In this document: piece by piece, positions 8,679-16,140 of the stretch | Layout: each line of letters begins with the position of its first letter | Position numbering within the stretch: the first letter of the stretch is position 1 | Source of the DNA: CAYJFK01 sp964369475 | Lineage (GTDB): Bacteria > Bacillota > Clostridia > Oscillospirales > Feifaniaceae | Assembly: GCA_964369475.1 (NCBI GenBank) | Contig: CAYJFK010000021.1 | Coordinates: 1 to 37,340, forward strand | Length of the DNA stretch: 37,340 nucleotides | Reading direction: 5' to 3' | Program-made: the position numbers and the translations under genes | The notes under the pieces: model-generated | What the model saw: the letters and a program-made list of their open reading frames with translations, nothing else | What the model was told of the DNA's origin: nothing | Database searches by the model: none

Positions 8679-9052
8679 TTCTTATACACCGCCATCTTTG
8701 CCTCTCTCGCCTTGGCAATATATGGCGTTATGCCCTCAAAAAACTGCGTTAGCATACGTGGTGAAATCTCCTCCCCAAATGCCGCCTTAGACGTACCCTC
8801 TCCAAAGACACCGTCTATGCGACTACACATGTCAAGGCAGGCCTCCTTAACTGCAATAAGCGCCGCCTTAGCATCGCCATCACATGCCTCCACGACCCCG
8901 GTAAAGGAATTTTTCGGCATGGCAAACTCTCCAAGCAGGCTGTAAAACCTCTCTGCAAAGCCAACGTCCTCGGGATTAAAGGAAATAACACGACTCGGAT
9001 CGCCGTTGACCTCAATACGAACAGCACCCGAATCTATCGTTATGCCACCCAT
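8675..9052 (-). CDS. Tail assembly chaperone (gpG-like)
   Basis: This 125-aa protein starts MGGITIDSGAVRIEVNGDPSRVISFNPEDVGFAERFY, a pattern I know from the first chaperone in Clostridia siphophage tail modules, and continues helical to a basic end. It lies between the tail tube gene and the Gp15 gene, the normal place for gpG. The ATG overlaps the tube gene stop by one base after GGAGGGCGC. A short coupling overlap joins it to the Gp15 gene. Confidence 0.75.
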   Translation of the reverse strand: MGGITIDSGAVRIEVNGDPSRVISFNPEDVGFAERFYSLLGEFAMPKNSFTGVVEACDGDAKAALIAVKEACLDMCSRIDGVFGEGTSKAAFGEEISPRMLTQFFEGITPYIAKAREAKMAVYKK

Positions 9053-9534
9053 TATGCGCCCTCCGTAAAGCTCTTTGTGGCAGGATCAAACTTGCCCATA
9101 ACGGGGTCTCCCACCATGTTTATAGTGTAGTTAATCTCGAGTGATCCGCCGCCCTCGCCGCCAAAGTCGTCTATCTGCACAGAACAAGCACAGTGCTCGG
9201 CAGGGTACTCCCCACCCACAGCATCATCATAGAGATAAACGAGAACGATCTCACTTCTGGCCGAAGTGCCTGTCTTGCGAGACCTTCTAATCTCGTCGAT
9301 ATAATCAAAAACAGCATCGCCTGCATAGGCGGTCTGTGGGGTCTCAATTGCAGGCTTGTAGCTCGTCACGTCGACAGTTCCTGCGTCCTCGTGAATATAA
9401 ACCTCCTCCGACGTCTGCGGATTGTAGTTTACAACCTGACTTGTAATGCCGTTGCCCATCAAACTCCAAGTCGGAGAAGCTGTCGTCCCCGTATTTAAAA
9501 ATGTCGCAAATTCACTGCGTTTTACCTTCTTCAC
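9052..9534 (-). CDS. Major tail tube protein
   Basis: This 160-aa beta-rich protein has TWSLMGNGITSQVVNYNPQTSEEVYIHEDAGTVDV-type N-terminal sequence, a conserved-looking YAGDAVFDYIDEIRR block and a C-terminal NMVGDPVMGKFD. This fits the phi13/TP901-type tube protein of Firmicute siphophages. The start is GTG at 9534, with GGGAGG 6 nt upstream. It is the last gene before the chaperone pair and follows the connector and terminator genes. It forms the tail tube, so it should be one of the most abundant virion proteins. Confidence 0.8.
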   Translation of the reverse strand: MKKVKRSEFATFLNTGTTASPTWSLMGNGITSQVVNYNPQTSEEVYIHEDAGTVDVTSYKPAIETPQTAYAGDAVFDYIDEIRRSRKTGTSARSEIVLVYLYDDAVGGEYPAEHCACSVQIDDFGGEGGGSLEINYTINMVGDPVMGKFDPATKSFTEGA

Positions 9535-9584
9535 ATTAAACCTCCCAAATAATTCATATTAAATCGTCACATAAAAACTTGCCG

Positions 9585-9974
9585 CTAACTCGAATATCTC
9601 GTGTAAACAAGCACCCCTTCAAGCACAAGCACCCCCGTCTGTCCCGAGCTGTCAAGCGAGTCTGCCGTAATGCCCCCAACCTCGACCGCCTCGGCCACAA
9701 GAGGATCATCGAGCTGTGGCAGTGCCCCTTCAAAATAATCCAACAACATACAAAGCTCGTCATGCGCCGCCTGCCTGTCTCCACCTTGGGCTAAAAAGCA
9801 CCGCTTTTTAACGGCAAAATCCTGACGCACCGCCCTATTGCCGGCAAGGTCATACTGTACATCGGGCGACCCTGTCAGCTCGACGGCAAGTGTCGGCGCA
9901 TTGCCCTCGAAATCTATCTCGCACTGCCCTGTAAACTCCGCCACATATCGGCGCATAGCCTCAATAACACTCAT
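9585..9974 (-). CDS. Tail terminator / minor capsid-type protein
   Basis: This 129-aa protein starts MSVIEAMRRYVAEFTGQCEIDFEGNAP and contains RQDFAVKKRCFLAQGGDRQ and a C-terminal LVLEGVLVYTRYSS. Size, fold-like pattern (helix, then strands, then helix) and position just before the tail tube gene fit the tail terminator proteins of A118/TP901-like phages. Its start follows AGGGGGATTAG. It lies 9 nt downstream of the 107-aa connector gene. The assignment rests mainly on synteny. Confidence 0.65.
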   Translation of the reverse strand: MSVIEAMRRYVAEFTGQCEIDFEGNAPTLAVELTGSPDVQYDLAGNRAVRQDFAVKKRCFLAQGGDRQAAHDELCMLLDYFEGALPQLDDPLVAEAVEVGGITADSLDSSGQTGVLVLEGVLVYTRYSS

Positions 9975-9983
9975 CTAATCCCC

Positions 9984-10307
9984 CTAACCTTGCACCTCAA
10001 TATGACTTAAAAACCTCGCAACGGCATTCTCCTTAACAGCGCTAACCGTAATATACGGCCTGCCAAAACTCGCAATCTCGCTAAGCCTGTTTGTCGGAAC
10101 ATCAGGGCAGACCCCAAGCACTATCCAGTCGCCGGGCCGCACCCCAATACCCTTGTTAGAGCGCATAGGCACATAAATCTTGCTCCCATAATAAGGCCGT
10201 GTGCCGCTTTGACTCTCGCAATCCAAAAACCAAACAACACCGGGGAGTTCCTTTCTCGTTATAGCACCCTCATGCTCTCTGTATAACGTCGCAATATAAG
10301 GAAACAT
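9984..10307 (-). CDS. Head-closure / minor capsid-type protein
   Basis: This 107-aa beta-rich protein includes YIATLYREHEG, VWFLDCESQSGTRPYYGSKIYVP and a C-terminal ARFLSHIEVQG. Its length and its slot between the head-tail connector and the tail terminator match small head-closure proteins. Some relatives in Clostridia are annotated as minor capsid protein or DUF6751. The ATG follows the upstream stop directly (TAAATG), so translation is coupled. No catalytic motif is visible. Confidence 0.6.
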   Translation of the reverse strand: MFPYIATLYREHEGAITRKELPGVVWFLDCESQSGTRPYYGSKIYVPMRSNKGIGVRPGDWIVLGVCPDVPTNRLSEIASFGRPYITVSAVKENAVARFLSHIEVQG

Positions 10308-10631
10308 TTAGCACCCCCTGTACAGTAGCCCTGTCTTTGCAAGATAGGGCTTTGCCACTTCATACATGCGGGCAACAAAGGAGCGCCCCTCAAATGTTTT
10401 GCTCCACGTGCCTATCTTCTCGCTCGTAATAACAGTCCCATCATCAGGCTCTCCTCCTGCCGCATCTACCATAGCGCAAGCGGCGAGACTAACTGCCTCG
10501 CCGCCCTGCGCCTCTTTGCCCATTACTATGTAGGAGAGTATCGGAAAAACACGCTTTATGGCCACAGAAAATTCCCCCTCCGACAGCGTGCCACCGTATA
10601 CCTCGCTGTAAAAAACAAAATCAGGCTTCAT
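10308..10631 (-). CDS. Head-tail connector-type protein
   Basis: This 107-aa protein is the first gene after the capsid, where the head-tail adaptor (gp15/gp6-like) is found. It is largely helical: residues 20-65 form helices (VAIKRVFPILSYIVMGKE, AVSLAACAMVDAAG), followed by a short beta segment and a helical end. This fits the helix-bundle connector fold. The ribosome binding site is weak, and the gene starts 11 nt after the capsid stop, so coupling is likely. Family-level identity is inferred. Confidence 0.6.
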   Translation of the reverse strand: MKPDFVFYSEVYGGTLSEGEFSVAIKRVFPILSYIVMGKEAQGGEAVSLAACAMVDAAGGEPDDGTVITSEKIGTWSKTFEGRSFVARMYEVAKPYLAKTGLLYRGC

Positions 10632-10642
10632 ATCAACCTACC

Positions 10643-11824
10643 TTACGACTTCGAAACAAGAAGCACAGCCTCGGTAGCCGCAACACCTGCCATTGTCTTG
10701 CTACCTGTGGCAATCTTGTAATCTTCCGCAATAACACGATATTTGTATGTACCGTCACGCAGATTGAATGTCGCCTTGCCCTCGCTGTTTGTCTTAAGTC
10801 TTGCACCCTCAACCTCTACAACAGCACCCTCAATAGCGGCAGCAGGACTGCCACCGGTTACCGTAAAGACGAGCTCCTTAGTAGTGGCGGCGGTCGTCGG
10901 CTCGAGATAGGCAAAAGGACAACCTGTGCGACCCTCGTTTAGTCTTGTAGCAGGGTTTGGCAGCGCCCATCCCATTCTAAATACAACACGAATTGCAATC
11001 ATGTCCTGCTGTGCAAGGTTGTAAACGATAGACTGATCGGCAGGATCTTGAATGATACCCTGATCGAGTATCTTTACGGTCAGGTCCTGACGTATTGCAT
11101 ATACCGCTTGCGACCAGTCGCCAACAATGAGCTGTGCCACACTGCCGTCAAATCCACCGTTTAGAGGGAAATGAAGCGGCGCACCGTCAAGTGCATACTG
11201 CGCCACACCTTGCATAGATGTAGTAAACAAGGGACGGCCGCTATCGTCTACTATCCCACGTAGCTTTGCCCTCATGCCCATCGAGGCAATGCCGCCCGAC
11301 ACCATAAAGCCCTCTTCTTCAACCTTGGAAATAATACCGCCCGTGCCAAGTAGCGCATCGTAATCAACGGTTGCCCCCGACACATTGTTACCTGCCTGTC
11401 TTGCCCTCGTGATAATGTCTGCCTGCCATTCGGGTGGACGGTTAAGCCCAAAAATTACCGCCTCGTCTACCCTCTTTCCGATGGCCTCATAAACACGTGG
11501 GAGCACCTCGCCTATGATGTCAAAGTCCGCATCGTCAAGCACAGCCTCGGGTAGCGGCACGATTACCGCAAGCTCTGCCGCATTTAGATAAACATTGTCC
11601 CAAGCCTGACGAGAGGTCTGCTTCATGCCGGTATCGCCCGATACCCAGTACGCAAGGGGTAGCATGTCGAGGACAGGTATTCTGGTCTGTTTACCCGTCA
11701 TGTTTGGCAGCTTTCTCGCAAGCTGCATGAATACCGATGTTTTGGGTACATCCTGAAAAACCCCTGCCGCCACCTGCTCCGAAATTAAAGCTTCTGCCGA
11801 CTCTCTGCTGATCATGTTTGCCAT
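10643..11824 (-). CDS. Major capsid protein with C-terminal Ig-like domain
   Basis: This 393-aa HK97-fold major capsid protein occupies about residues 1-300: MANMISRESAEALISEQVAAGVFQ, then PVLDMLPLAYWVSGD, then a C-terminal IAIRVVFRMGWALPNP, typical of this family. Residues 310-393 form an extra beta-sandwich-like domain (VTGGSPAAAIEGAVVEVEGARLKTNSEGKATFNL, DGTYKYRV). It resembles carboxypeptidase-regulatory or Ig-like domains displayed on capsid surfaces. The ATG at 11824 has AGGAGGAAG 6 nt upstream. An in-frame extension to 12124 exists but lies in the G-rich non-coding segment and is rejected. No prohead protease gene is seen. Confidence 0.9.
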   Translation of the reverse strand: MANMISRESAEALISEQVAAGVFQDVPKTSVFMQLARKLPNMTGKQTRIPVLDMLPLAYWVSGDTGMKQTSRQAWDNVYLNAAELAVIVPLPEAVLDDADFDIIGEVLPRVYEAIGKRVDEAVIFGLNRPPEWQADIITRARQAGNNVSGATVDYDALLGTGGIISKVEEEGFMVSGGIASMGMRAKLRGIVDDSGRPLFTTSMQGVAQYALDGAPLHFPLNGGFDGSVAQLIVGDWSQAVYAIRQDLTVKILDQGIIQDPADQSIVYNLAQQDMIAIRVVFRMGWALPNPATRLNEGRTGCPFAYLEPTTAATTKELVFTVTGGSPAAAIEGAVVEVEGARLKTNSEGKATFNLRDGTYKYRVIAEDYKIATGSKTMAGVAATEAVLLVSKS

Positions 11825-12180
11825 TTTTTCTTCCTCCTCAAAATCTGTCTCGCACAATGGCGAGCATAATATCGCCAAAGGCACACGCCTTAAGGCCAAA
11901 TACAACGGACGCACCACCTCGCCCAAAAACCGCCGGTTGCCGCCGGCCCACTCCGGCGCAGGCCACGGCCGCCCCCGACACCCCACCGCAACCTGCCAGG
12001 TCCCACTCCTCGACCGCACCCACTCACCCACACCCACCCACAGAGCGCCCGTAAGCCTCGTGCCCACACCTGCCACGCCCCACCTACCCATACCGCACCG
12101 GCCCCCACTCCCCCACCACCTCACTACCCACGAGGCATATCGCTCTACCGAGCGATTGCCCTGCGCCTACTCCCTACACT
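11825..12180. other. 356-bp G-rich (minus strand) non-coding segment
   Basis: No supported gene lies between scaffold and capsid genes here. The minus (coding) strand is strikingly G-rich, with runs such as GGGGGAGTGGGGG near 12105-12117 and GGGTAGGTGGGG near 12079-12090. The plus strand is correspondingly C-rich. Amino-acid readings of the long open frames are dominated by Gly, Trp, Val and Arg and look non-biological. A small hairpin (7-bp stem, ATCGCTC) lies at 12139-12156. The only clear functional site is the capsid ribosome binding site near 11831-11838. A similar segment precedes the small terminase gene. Confidence 0.75.
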
Positions 12181-12543
12181 CTACCGCCTACCAAAGGCCG
12201 ACCTAAGCGCCTCGTTAGCCTCGCCCCTCTTGTCTCCCTTGGGCTCTCTCCCATGACGCATCCCCGTCTTGCTTCGCCTCTCCTCCTCGAACAAATACCC
12301 CTGACGCTCCCTCATAACACGTATCTGCTCGGTAAGCCCTGTCACCTTGCCACCCTCAAAATTCAGCTTGTCCATCTCAATAAAAGGCCGTGCCGCCCTA
12401 ACATCTCGCACCTTAGCACCCGACAATGCCCGATCAACTTCAGCCTCGAGCTTAACCGAGTTTATTGCCCCCTCATGTAGCCCCATTACTGCCTGTGCTT
12501 GCTCCTCTGTTAGGCCTATCGCCGTAAGTTCATCACATCTCAT
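12181..12543 (-). CDS. GP20-type scaffold protein (short form)
   Basis: This 120-aa protein matches the conserved C-terminal half of the phage minor structural GP20/scaffold family: SGAKVRDVRAARPFIEMDKLNFEGGKVTGLTEQI and GYLFEEE. Ahead of it is a short helical LTEEQAQAVMGLHEGAI segment, in place of the longer coiled coil of usual 150-210-aa relatives. It lies between portal and capsid, the normal scaffold position. The ATG overlaps the end of the portal gene by 11 nt, with GGAG 10 nt upstream. It is expected to guide capsid assembly. Confidence 0.8.
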   Translation of the reverse strand: MRCDELTAIGLTEEQAQAVMGLHEGAINSVKLEAEVDRALSGAKVRDVRAARPFIEMDKLNFEGGKVTGLTEQIRVMRERQGYLFEEERRSKTGMRHGREPKGDKRGEANEALRSAFGRR

Positions 12544-13861
12544 CTCTCGTCATCTCCTTTGCTCTTTCTTCACTTTCGCCCATCCATTTAACTCGATACT
12601 CCCACTTGGGACGAAGTCCCTGCTCGACCTCTCTCATGCAGCGCTCCTTCTCTGCCGTAACATCCTCTATTAAGGTGTCGTCAAAAACAACCCTTGCCGA
12701 CACCCTCTCGGGTAACCCAAGCAAAAATGAAACAGCCTCAACAAGACGCTCTATGGCGGTCTGAATAACGAGCTCGTGCTTTTTCAAATTCTGATAAAGT
12801 TCACTTCTCTCACTTATAACCTCGGTCGCCGTAACAGCCCCCGAGCGGTCTGTGCGATAGCGATTGTTGCCAAGACCACACTTTAAGGAAAGCAAATTGA
12901 GCCCCCTGTCAAGCCCCTGCTCGTGCGGCTCACTGCGAAGTTGCATGTTTATCTCCCTAAGCGAAGGCTCGCTGTCGTTTCCAAGGTCAAGAGCATAAAA
13001 CTCAACATCATTGTCGTCGAAGATCGGCATAAATCCGCCGTCCTCCTCCAAAATAGTCCTCGCCATTGTCGTAGGCACGACAATTCTCTTTTTACCAAGC
13101 CTAAACTCGTTGCAATAGCTGTCGTACACAAGATCAATTCCACGAAGTACATCAATTGCATTTGCATAGACCGAAATGCCAAGCGGACAATCAGTGTCGT
13201 AGTTATTCACAACATTAGGTCTTATAAACTGAAACAAAGCAAGATGACTGCCCGTGTAAACAGTGCCCTCTATATCCTCGGGCAGCTCGCAGGGAGTAAG
13301 CTTCTCGCCCTCTCTTGTAAACATGCGATTGTGCACAACATACTCGCCATCTTCCAGAGTGTGAATATTAAGATAAATATACCGCTTACCCCCATGCGCC
13401 CTCTCGCTTGCAAATGCACACTCTATAACCTCGCCATTCTCCCAAGAGAGCGGATATATCATGCTTGCCCTAACATAGTCGATTACAATTTTACCCCCGT
13501 CGAGATACTCGACAAATGCGCCCGTCCCAAGGGCAAATGCAAGCTCTGCAAGCCTGTTCCCCCTAACGGTAAAATTGTTATCGTCGAGCACCTTCCTAAT
13601 CTCGTCACCCTTCTCGTGCTCGATAATAATTTCAACCTTCTGACTCAAAACAAGATTTGCCCAATCCTCCGACACCGTCTTTGCCATGCCAAGCGATGCC
13701 CTCTCTCTAATAATTCTGCGCCTGCCGTTGTACTGACGGTATGTGTGAAAAGATCGCACCTTTCCGCTGTACCACTCGCCCATCTCCCCGATAAAATCGT
13801 AATACCCGTCCTCTACCGTCGTATACCCAAGCCCCCTCAGGTACTTTGTTATAGCTCTCAC
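12533..13861 (-). CDS. Portal protein (SPP1 gp6 / A118-like)
   Basis: This 442-aa protein is the dodecameric portal through which DNA enters the capsid. The N-terminal part reads MRAITKYLRGLGYTTVEDGYYDFIGEMGEWYSG, with GMAKTVSEDWANLVLSQKVEI. This is the pattern of A118-type portals. The middle carries RIVVPTTMARTI and the C-terminal third contains LKCGLGNNRYRTDRSGAVTATEVISE, a well conserved portal helix region. The start is GTG at 13861, with AGGGGG about 10 nt before it. It follows the large terminase, which is standard order. Confidence 0.9.
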   Translation of the reverse strand: MRAITKYLRGLGYTTVEDGYYDFIGEMGEWYSGKVRSFHTYRQYNGRRRIIRERASLGMAKTVSEDWANLVLSQKVEIIIEHEKGDEIRKVLDDNNFTVRGNRLAELAFALGTGAFVEYLDGGKIVIDYVRASMIYPLSWENGEVIECAFASERAHGGKRYIYLNIHTLEDGEYVVHNRMFTREGEKLTPCELPEDIEGTVYTGSHLALFQFIRPNVVNNYDTDCPLGISVYANAIDVLRGIDLVYDSYCNEFRLGKKRIVVPTTMARTILEEDGGFMPIFDDNDVEFYALDLGNDSEPSLREINMQLRSEPHEQGLDRGLNLLSLKCGLGNNRYRTDRSGAVTATEVISERSELYQNLKKHELVIQTAIERLVEAVSFLLGLPERVSARVVFDDTLIEDVTAEKERCMREVEQGLRPKWEYRVKWMGESEERAKEMTRDEM

Positions 13862-13904
13862 CTTTTAAATTCCCCCTTTATATTGTTAATTGCCAAATTA
13901 GCCC

Positions 13905-15194
13905 CTAGCCTACCGTAACATTCCCCATATCCTTCATATAAGGCTCTATTGCATACTCCATCGCATCAAGACTGTCAATGTTGCGACTTCCATCATCAAG
14001 TCTTATGTCCCCACCCCCCGGTGCATATACCGCCGACAGCAATGCCGCCGATGTGACTTTGCAATGCTCCGTAATAAAAAAGCGTCGCTGAGACAGCATA
14101 CGCTCTACAAATCTTATCCGCTGACTAACCGCCCCCTTGCGAGCGTTTTTTATCACGACCCCACTGCCCGACCGACGAAGCCCCTGAATTAGAGTCTGTT
14201 CCGCACTGTCGCAGTATGCCTCCAAAACCCTCCACCTCGCCTTGCACCGTGTAACAAACTCCCAAAAATCCGTCTCGAGCTTTGTGGGTGTGATTATCTC
14301 CTTTAGATAGTACTCGTCAAGCACAATAAGCTCCCTAAGCCCTGCCGTATAACCAACGCAACAAAAGGCATGAGCCGAGGTGCTCCCCCCGAAATCGACA
14401 CCTATTACAGCAAATGTTATATCGGGAGGCGCACCCATTGTGTAACTTTCCCTGCTGTCGGCAAACTGCCTGTAAATAAGCCCCTCTGCCGCACATCGCT
14501 GACCGAGTATATCTCGCCTATACCATACGCTCGACTTGTCATACTGCCCCTCAATTTCCGCTATACGCTCAGGGCTAACAGCATCGTTATCCCAAATTGT
14601 AAAGACCTCGTGATTAAATCCCCCGGGATATAGCCCACGCTGTGCAAGCTTTGCATATTTGTCTATATACTCGGTGTAAATAAATGCCGATGGATCGTCG
14701 GGGTTTAAATCCCAAAAAACCTTGCGCATCCTTGCGGCAAGCTGACGATTAAATGCTTCCTTAATAAAACTGTCGCTGTGCAAATTTATTTCGGTGGCGA
14801 TCCACATTCCATAGGAATTTCCACGAATTTTCCTGTAACTGTCCGACTTGCCGCCCCCTGCAAATATAACAATTCGCTCGCCTACCTTCGTACTTACATA
14901 CAAACATTCGTTGTCCCTGTGCCTACCCCACCTGCACCGCCCTCGAAAGAGCGAATCGAGCCCAAATCCGTTTGCATCGCCGATATTAAGCTTAGCACTC
15001 GCAATTGTCGTCCCCGTAGCAAGATGCATCCTGTCAGGGCTTTGCTCCAGCATGTGGGCAAACGCAAATACATTGTCGACAGTCTTGCCTGCCCTAACCG
15101 CACCCTCCGCCACATTCATAAAGCACTCTCTACTCTTCTTCATATAGTCCTTATGACGCTTGCCAAATTTAAATTCAATCGTCTTTACTTCCAA
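13905..15194 (-). CDS. Large terminase subunit (PBSX-type)
   Basis: This 429-aa packaging motor combines an ATPase and a headful or cos nuclease. The Walker A motif is at residues 31-38 (AVRAGKT) and a Walker B-like segment with catalytic Glu135 at 131-135 (WIATE). Nuclease-domain acids include Asp267 (GVDFGG), Asp329 (YCDSAE) and the DSLDAMEYA motif near the end. Length is normal for the Terminase_6/PBSX type. The TTG start at 15194 follows GAGGAGGTG. It overlaps the small terminase gene by 20 nt. Confidence 0.92.
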   Translation of the reverse strand: MEVKTIEFKFGKRHKDYMKKSRECFMNVAEGAVRAGKTVDNVFAFAHMLEQSPDRMHLATGTTIASAKLNIGDANGFGLDSLFRGRCRWGRHRDNECLYVSTKVGERIVIFAGGGKSDSYRKIRGNSYGMWIATEINLHSDSFIKEAFNRQLAARMRKVFWDLNPDDPSAFIYTEYIDKYAKLAQRGLYPGGFNHEVFTIWDNDAVSPERIAEIEGQYDKSSVWYRRDILGQRCAAEGLIYRQFADSRESYTMGAPPDITFAVIGVDFGGSTSAHAFCCVGYTAGLRELIVLDEYYLKEIITPTKLETDFWEFVTRCKARWRVLEAYCDSAEQTLIQGLRRSGSGVVIKNARKGAVSQRIRFVERMLSQRRFFITEHCKVTSAALLSAVYAPGGGDIRLDDGSRNIDSLDAMEYAIEPYMKDMGNVTVG

Positions 15195-15492
15195 ACACCT
15201 CCTCTCTAACCTCTGTCAAGTCCTCAACATCACGAGCAGTATCGCCTCCCCACATACCAAGATGCTTTCCCAAAAGCTCTATCGCCTTTAGCTTGTCGTA
15301 AGGCTTGACCTCAGGCGCTCCCTTGCCATCTTTTATATAGGACACCGCCGCCCTCTGCGACGAGGTAAGCCCGTCGGTCTCAGCGGCTCTGATGTTGCCC
15401 TCCTCGTCGACCTTGACAAGTGCCGTCGCATCTGTCGTCGCAATTTTATATAACTGCGACACTATCGCCCTTTGCATCGTCTCCTTTTTCAT
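15175..15492 (-). CDS. Small terminase subunit lacking its N-terminal DNA-binding part
   Basis: This 105-aa protein keeps the C-terminal two thirds of the Terminase_2 family (ALVKVDEEGNIRAAETDGLTSSQRAAVSYI, PYDKLKAIELLGKHLGMW). The usual N-terminal helix-turn-helix that binds the packaging site is absent, since the protein begins MKKETMQRAIVSQLYKIAT. The ATG at 15492 with GGAGGGGG just upstream is well supported. The open frame extends to 15723, but that part encodes Gly/Trp/Val-rich sequence with no HTH. How the packaging site would be recognised is therefore open; another protein may do it. Confidence 0.8.
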   Translation of the reverse strand: MKKETMQRAIVSQLYKIATTDATALVKVDEEGNIRAAETDGLTSSQRAAVSYIKDGKGAPEVKPYDKLKAIELLGKHLGMWGGDTARDVEDLTEVREEVFGSKDD

Positions 15493-15844
15493 ATCCCCCT
15501 CCAAACCATAGCACAAAACCCACACCACACCCACGCCGAAGGACTTATGCCCACAGCAAACCCACACCACACCCGCCCACACCAACAACCGCACAAGCAT
15601 ACCTTCGCCGCTGTACGACCCAGGTCGCGCACACCACATGCGGCATGCCTCAACTAAAACCCAAAGCTGTCCCATGCCGCATGTGAGCCGTGTCCCCAAG
15701 CCGCCCCACTTCCCACCAACCAAGCTCCTCCCCCAAAACCCCCACCCCGACCAAAACTCAAACGGCCACGGCGCTCGCCCTCCTCGGGCGAGTGTATGCG
15801 CTCCCCCCTAAACCCCCAAAACCTTCCTGTTTTCCCAAAACAAA
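15493..15844. other. G-rich (minus strand) non-coding segment upstream of small terminase
   Basis: No credible gene lies in these 350 bp. The minus strand is G-rich with tracts such as GGGGTGGGGGTTTTGGGGG (about 15729-15747) and GGGTGTGGTGTGGG (about 15515-15548). It contains two inverted repeats: a perfect 13-bp pair at 15635-15647 and 15673-15685 (25-nt loop), and a hairpin at 15774-15792 (7-bp stem CTCGCCC/GGGCGAG). It could hold the packaging recognition site or a long leader RNA of the late operon. Composition resembles 11825-12180. Confidence 0.7.
15635..15685. repeat. 13-bp perfect inverted repeat with 25-nt loop
   Basis: CACATGCGGCATG (15635-15647) pairs exactly with CATGCCGCATGTG (15673-15685). 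It lies 143 bp upstream of the small terminase start, inside the G-rich non-coding segment. Such a structure in front of the terminase genes could be a packaging initiation site or an RNA hairpin. Confidence 0.85.
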
Positions 15845-16051
15845 AGGCTCGGCAAACTGCCGAACCTCAGCTTGGAGAAAAAGTGTTTTCTCCAAGCTGA
15901 GAAATCAGCTAAAGCTGATTTTAACGCCCTCGGGGCGGGAATTTAACGCCAGAGGGCACCCTAATGGTGCCCCCTCGCCGCTCCCCCTCCTTCCGAAGGG
16001 GCTTGATTTTATGTTTTTCTCCAGTCTGAGGCTCGGCAAACTGCCGAACCT
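15845..16051. repeat. Composite hairpin repeat element, copy A
   Basis: This mosaic of palindromes is bounded by two exact copies of a 23-bp hairpin sequence (AGGCTCGGCAAACTGCCGAA plus CCT) at 15845-15867 and 16029-16051. Inside are the 55-bp inverted repeat (15866-15920) and a segment at 15912-16028 with the hairpin GGCACCCTAATGGTGCC and CCTTCCGAAGG. That last segment recurs nearly identically at 26692-26809, well outside the prophage. The element is therefore likely a host-genome intergenic repeat. It separates the regulatory genes from the terminase genes. Confidence 0.85.
15866..15920. repeat. 55-bp inverted repeat, right copy
   Basis: This is the exact reverse complement of 1-55, with no mismatch. 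It contains a 16-bp stem hairpin (CTCAGCTTGGAGAAAA arm) followed by an 18-bp palindrome (AATCAGCTAAAGCTGATT). The pair is in opposite orientation around 15.8 kb of late genes, so homologous recombination between the copies would invert the structural module. Confidence 0.9.
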
Positions 16052-16140
16052 TTGTCTTTTCCTATGATTAAAAATTCATCGCACACTGCCTTCCTTGCAG
16101 TTCCTTCCGTATACACAATAACACGTTTCGTGTATGACAT

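Noticed and set aside
8675..8680. Programmed frameshift between the two tail chaperones, as in lambda G-GT
   Set aside because: The genes are joined by a GTGA stop-start overlap, and no slippery heptamer with a downstream structure is evident.
7030..8945. Long plus-strand reading frames opposite the tape measure and chaperone genes
   Set aside because: They overlap well-supported minus-strand genes, have no ribosome binding sites, and look like reverse-strand shadows of the tail genes.
11825..12124. In-frame 100-codon extension of the capsid gene
   Set aside because: It would be translated from the G-rich segment into low-complexity Gly/Trp/Val/Arg sequence, and a strong ribosome binding site stands directly before the ATG at 11824.
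15493..15723. In-frame extension of the small terminase gene
   Set aside because: The upstream sequence encodes low-complexity residues without an HTH, and GGAGGGGG marks the ATG at 15492.
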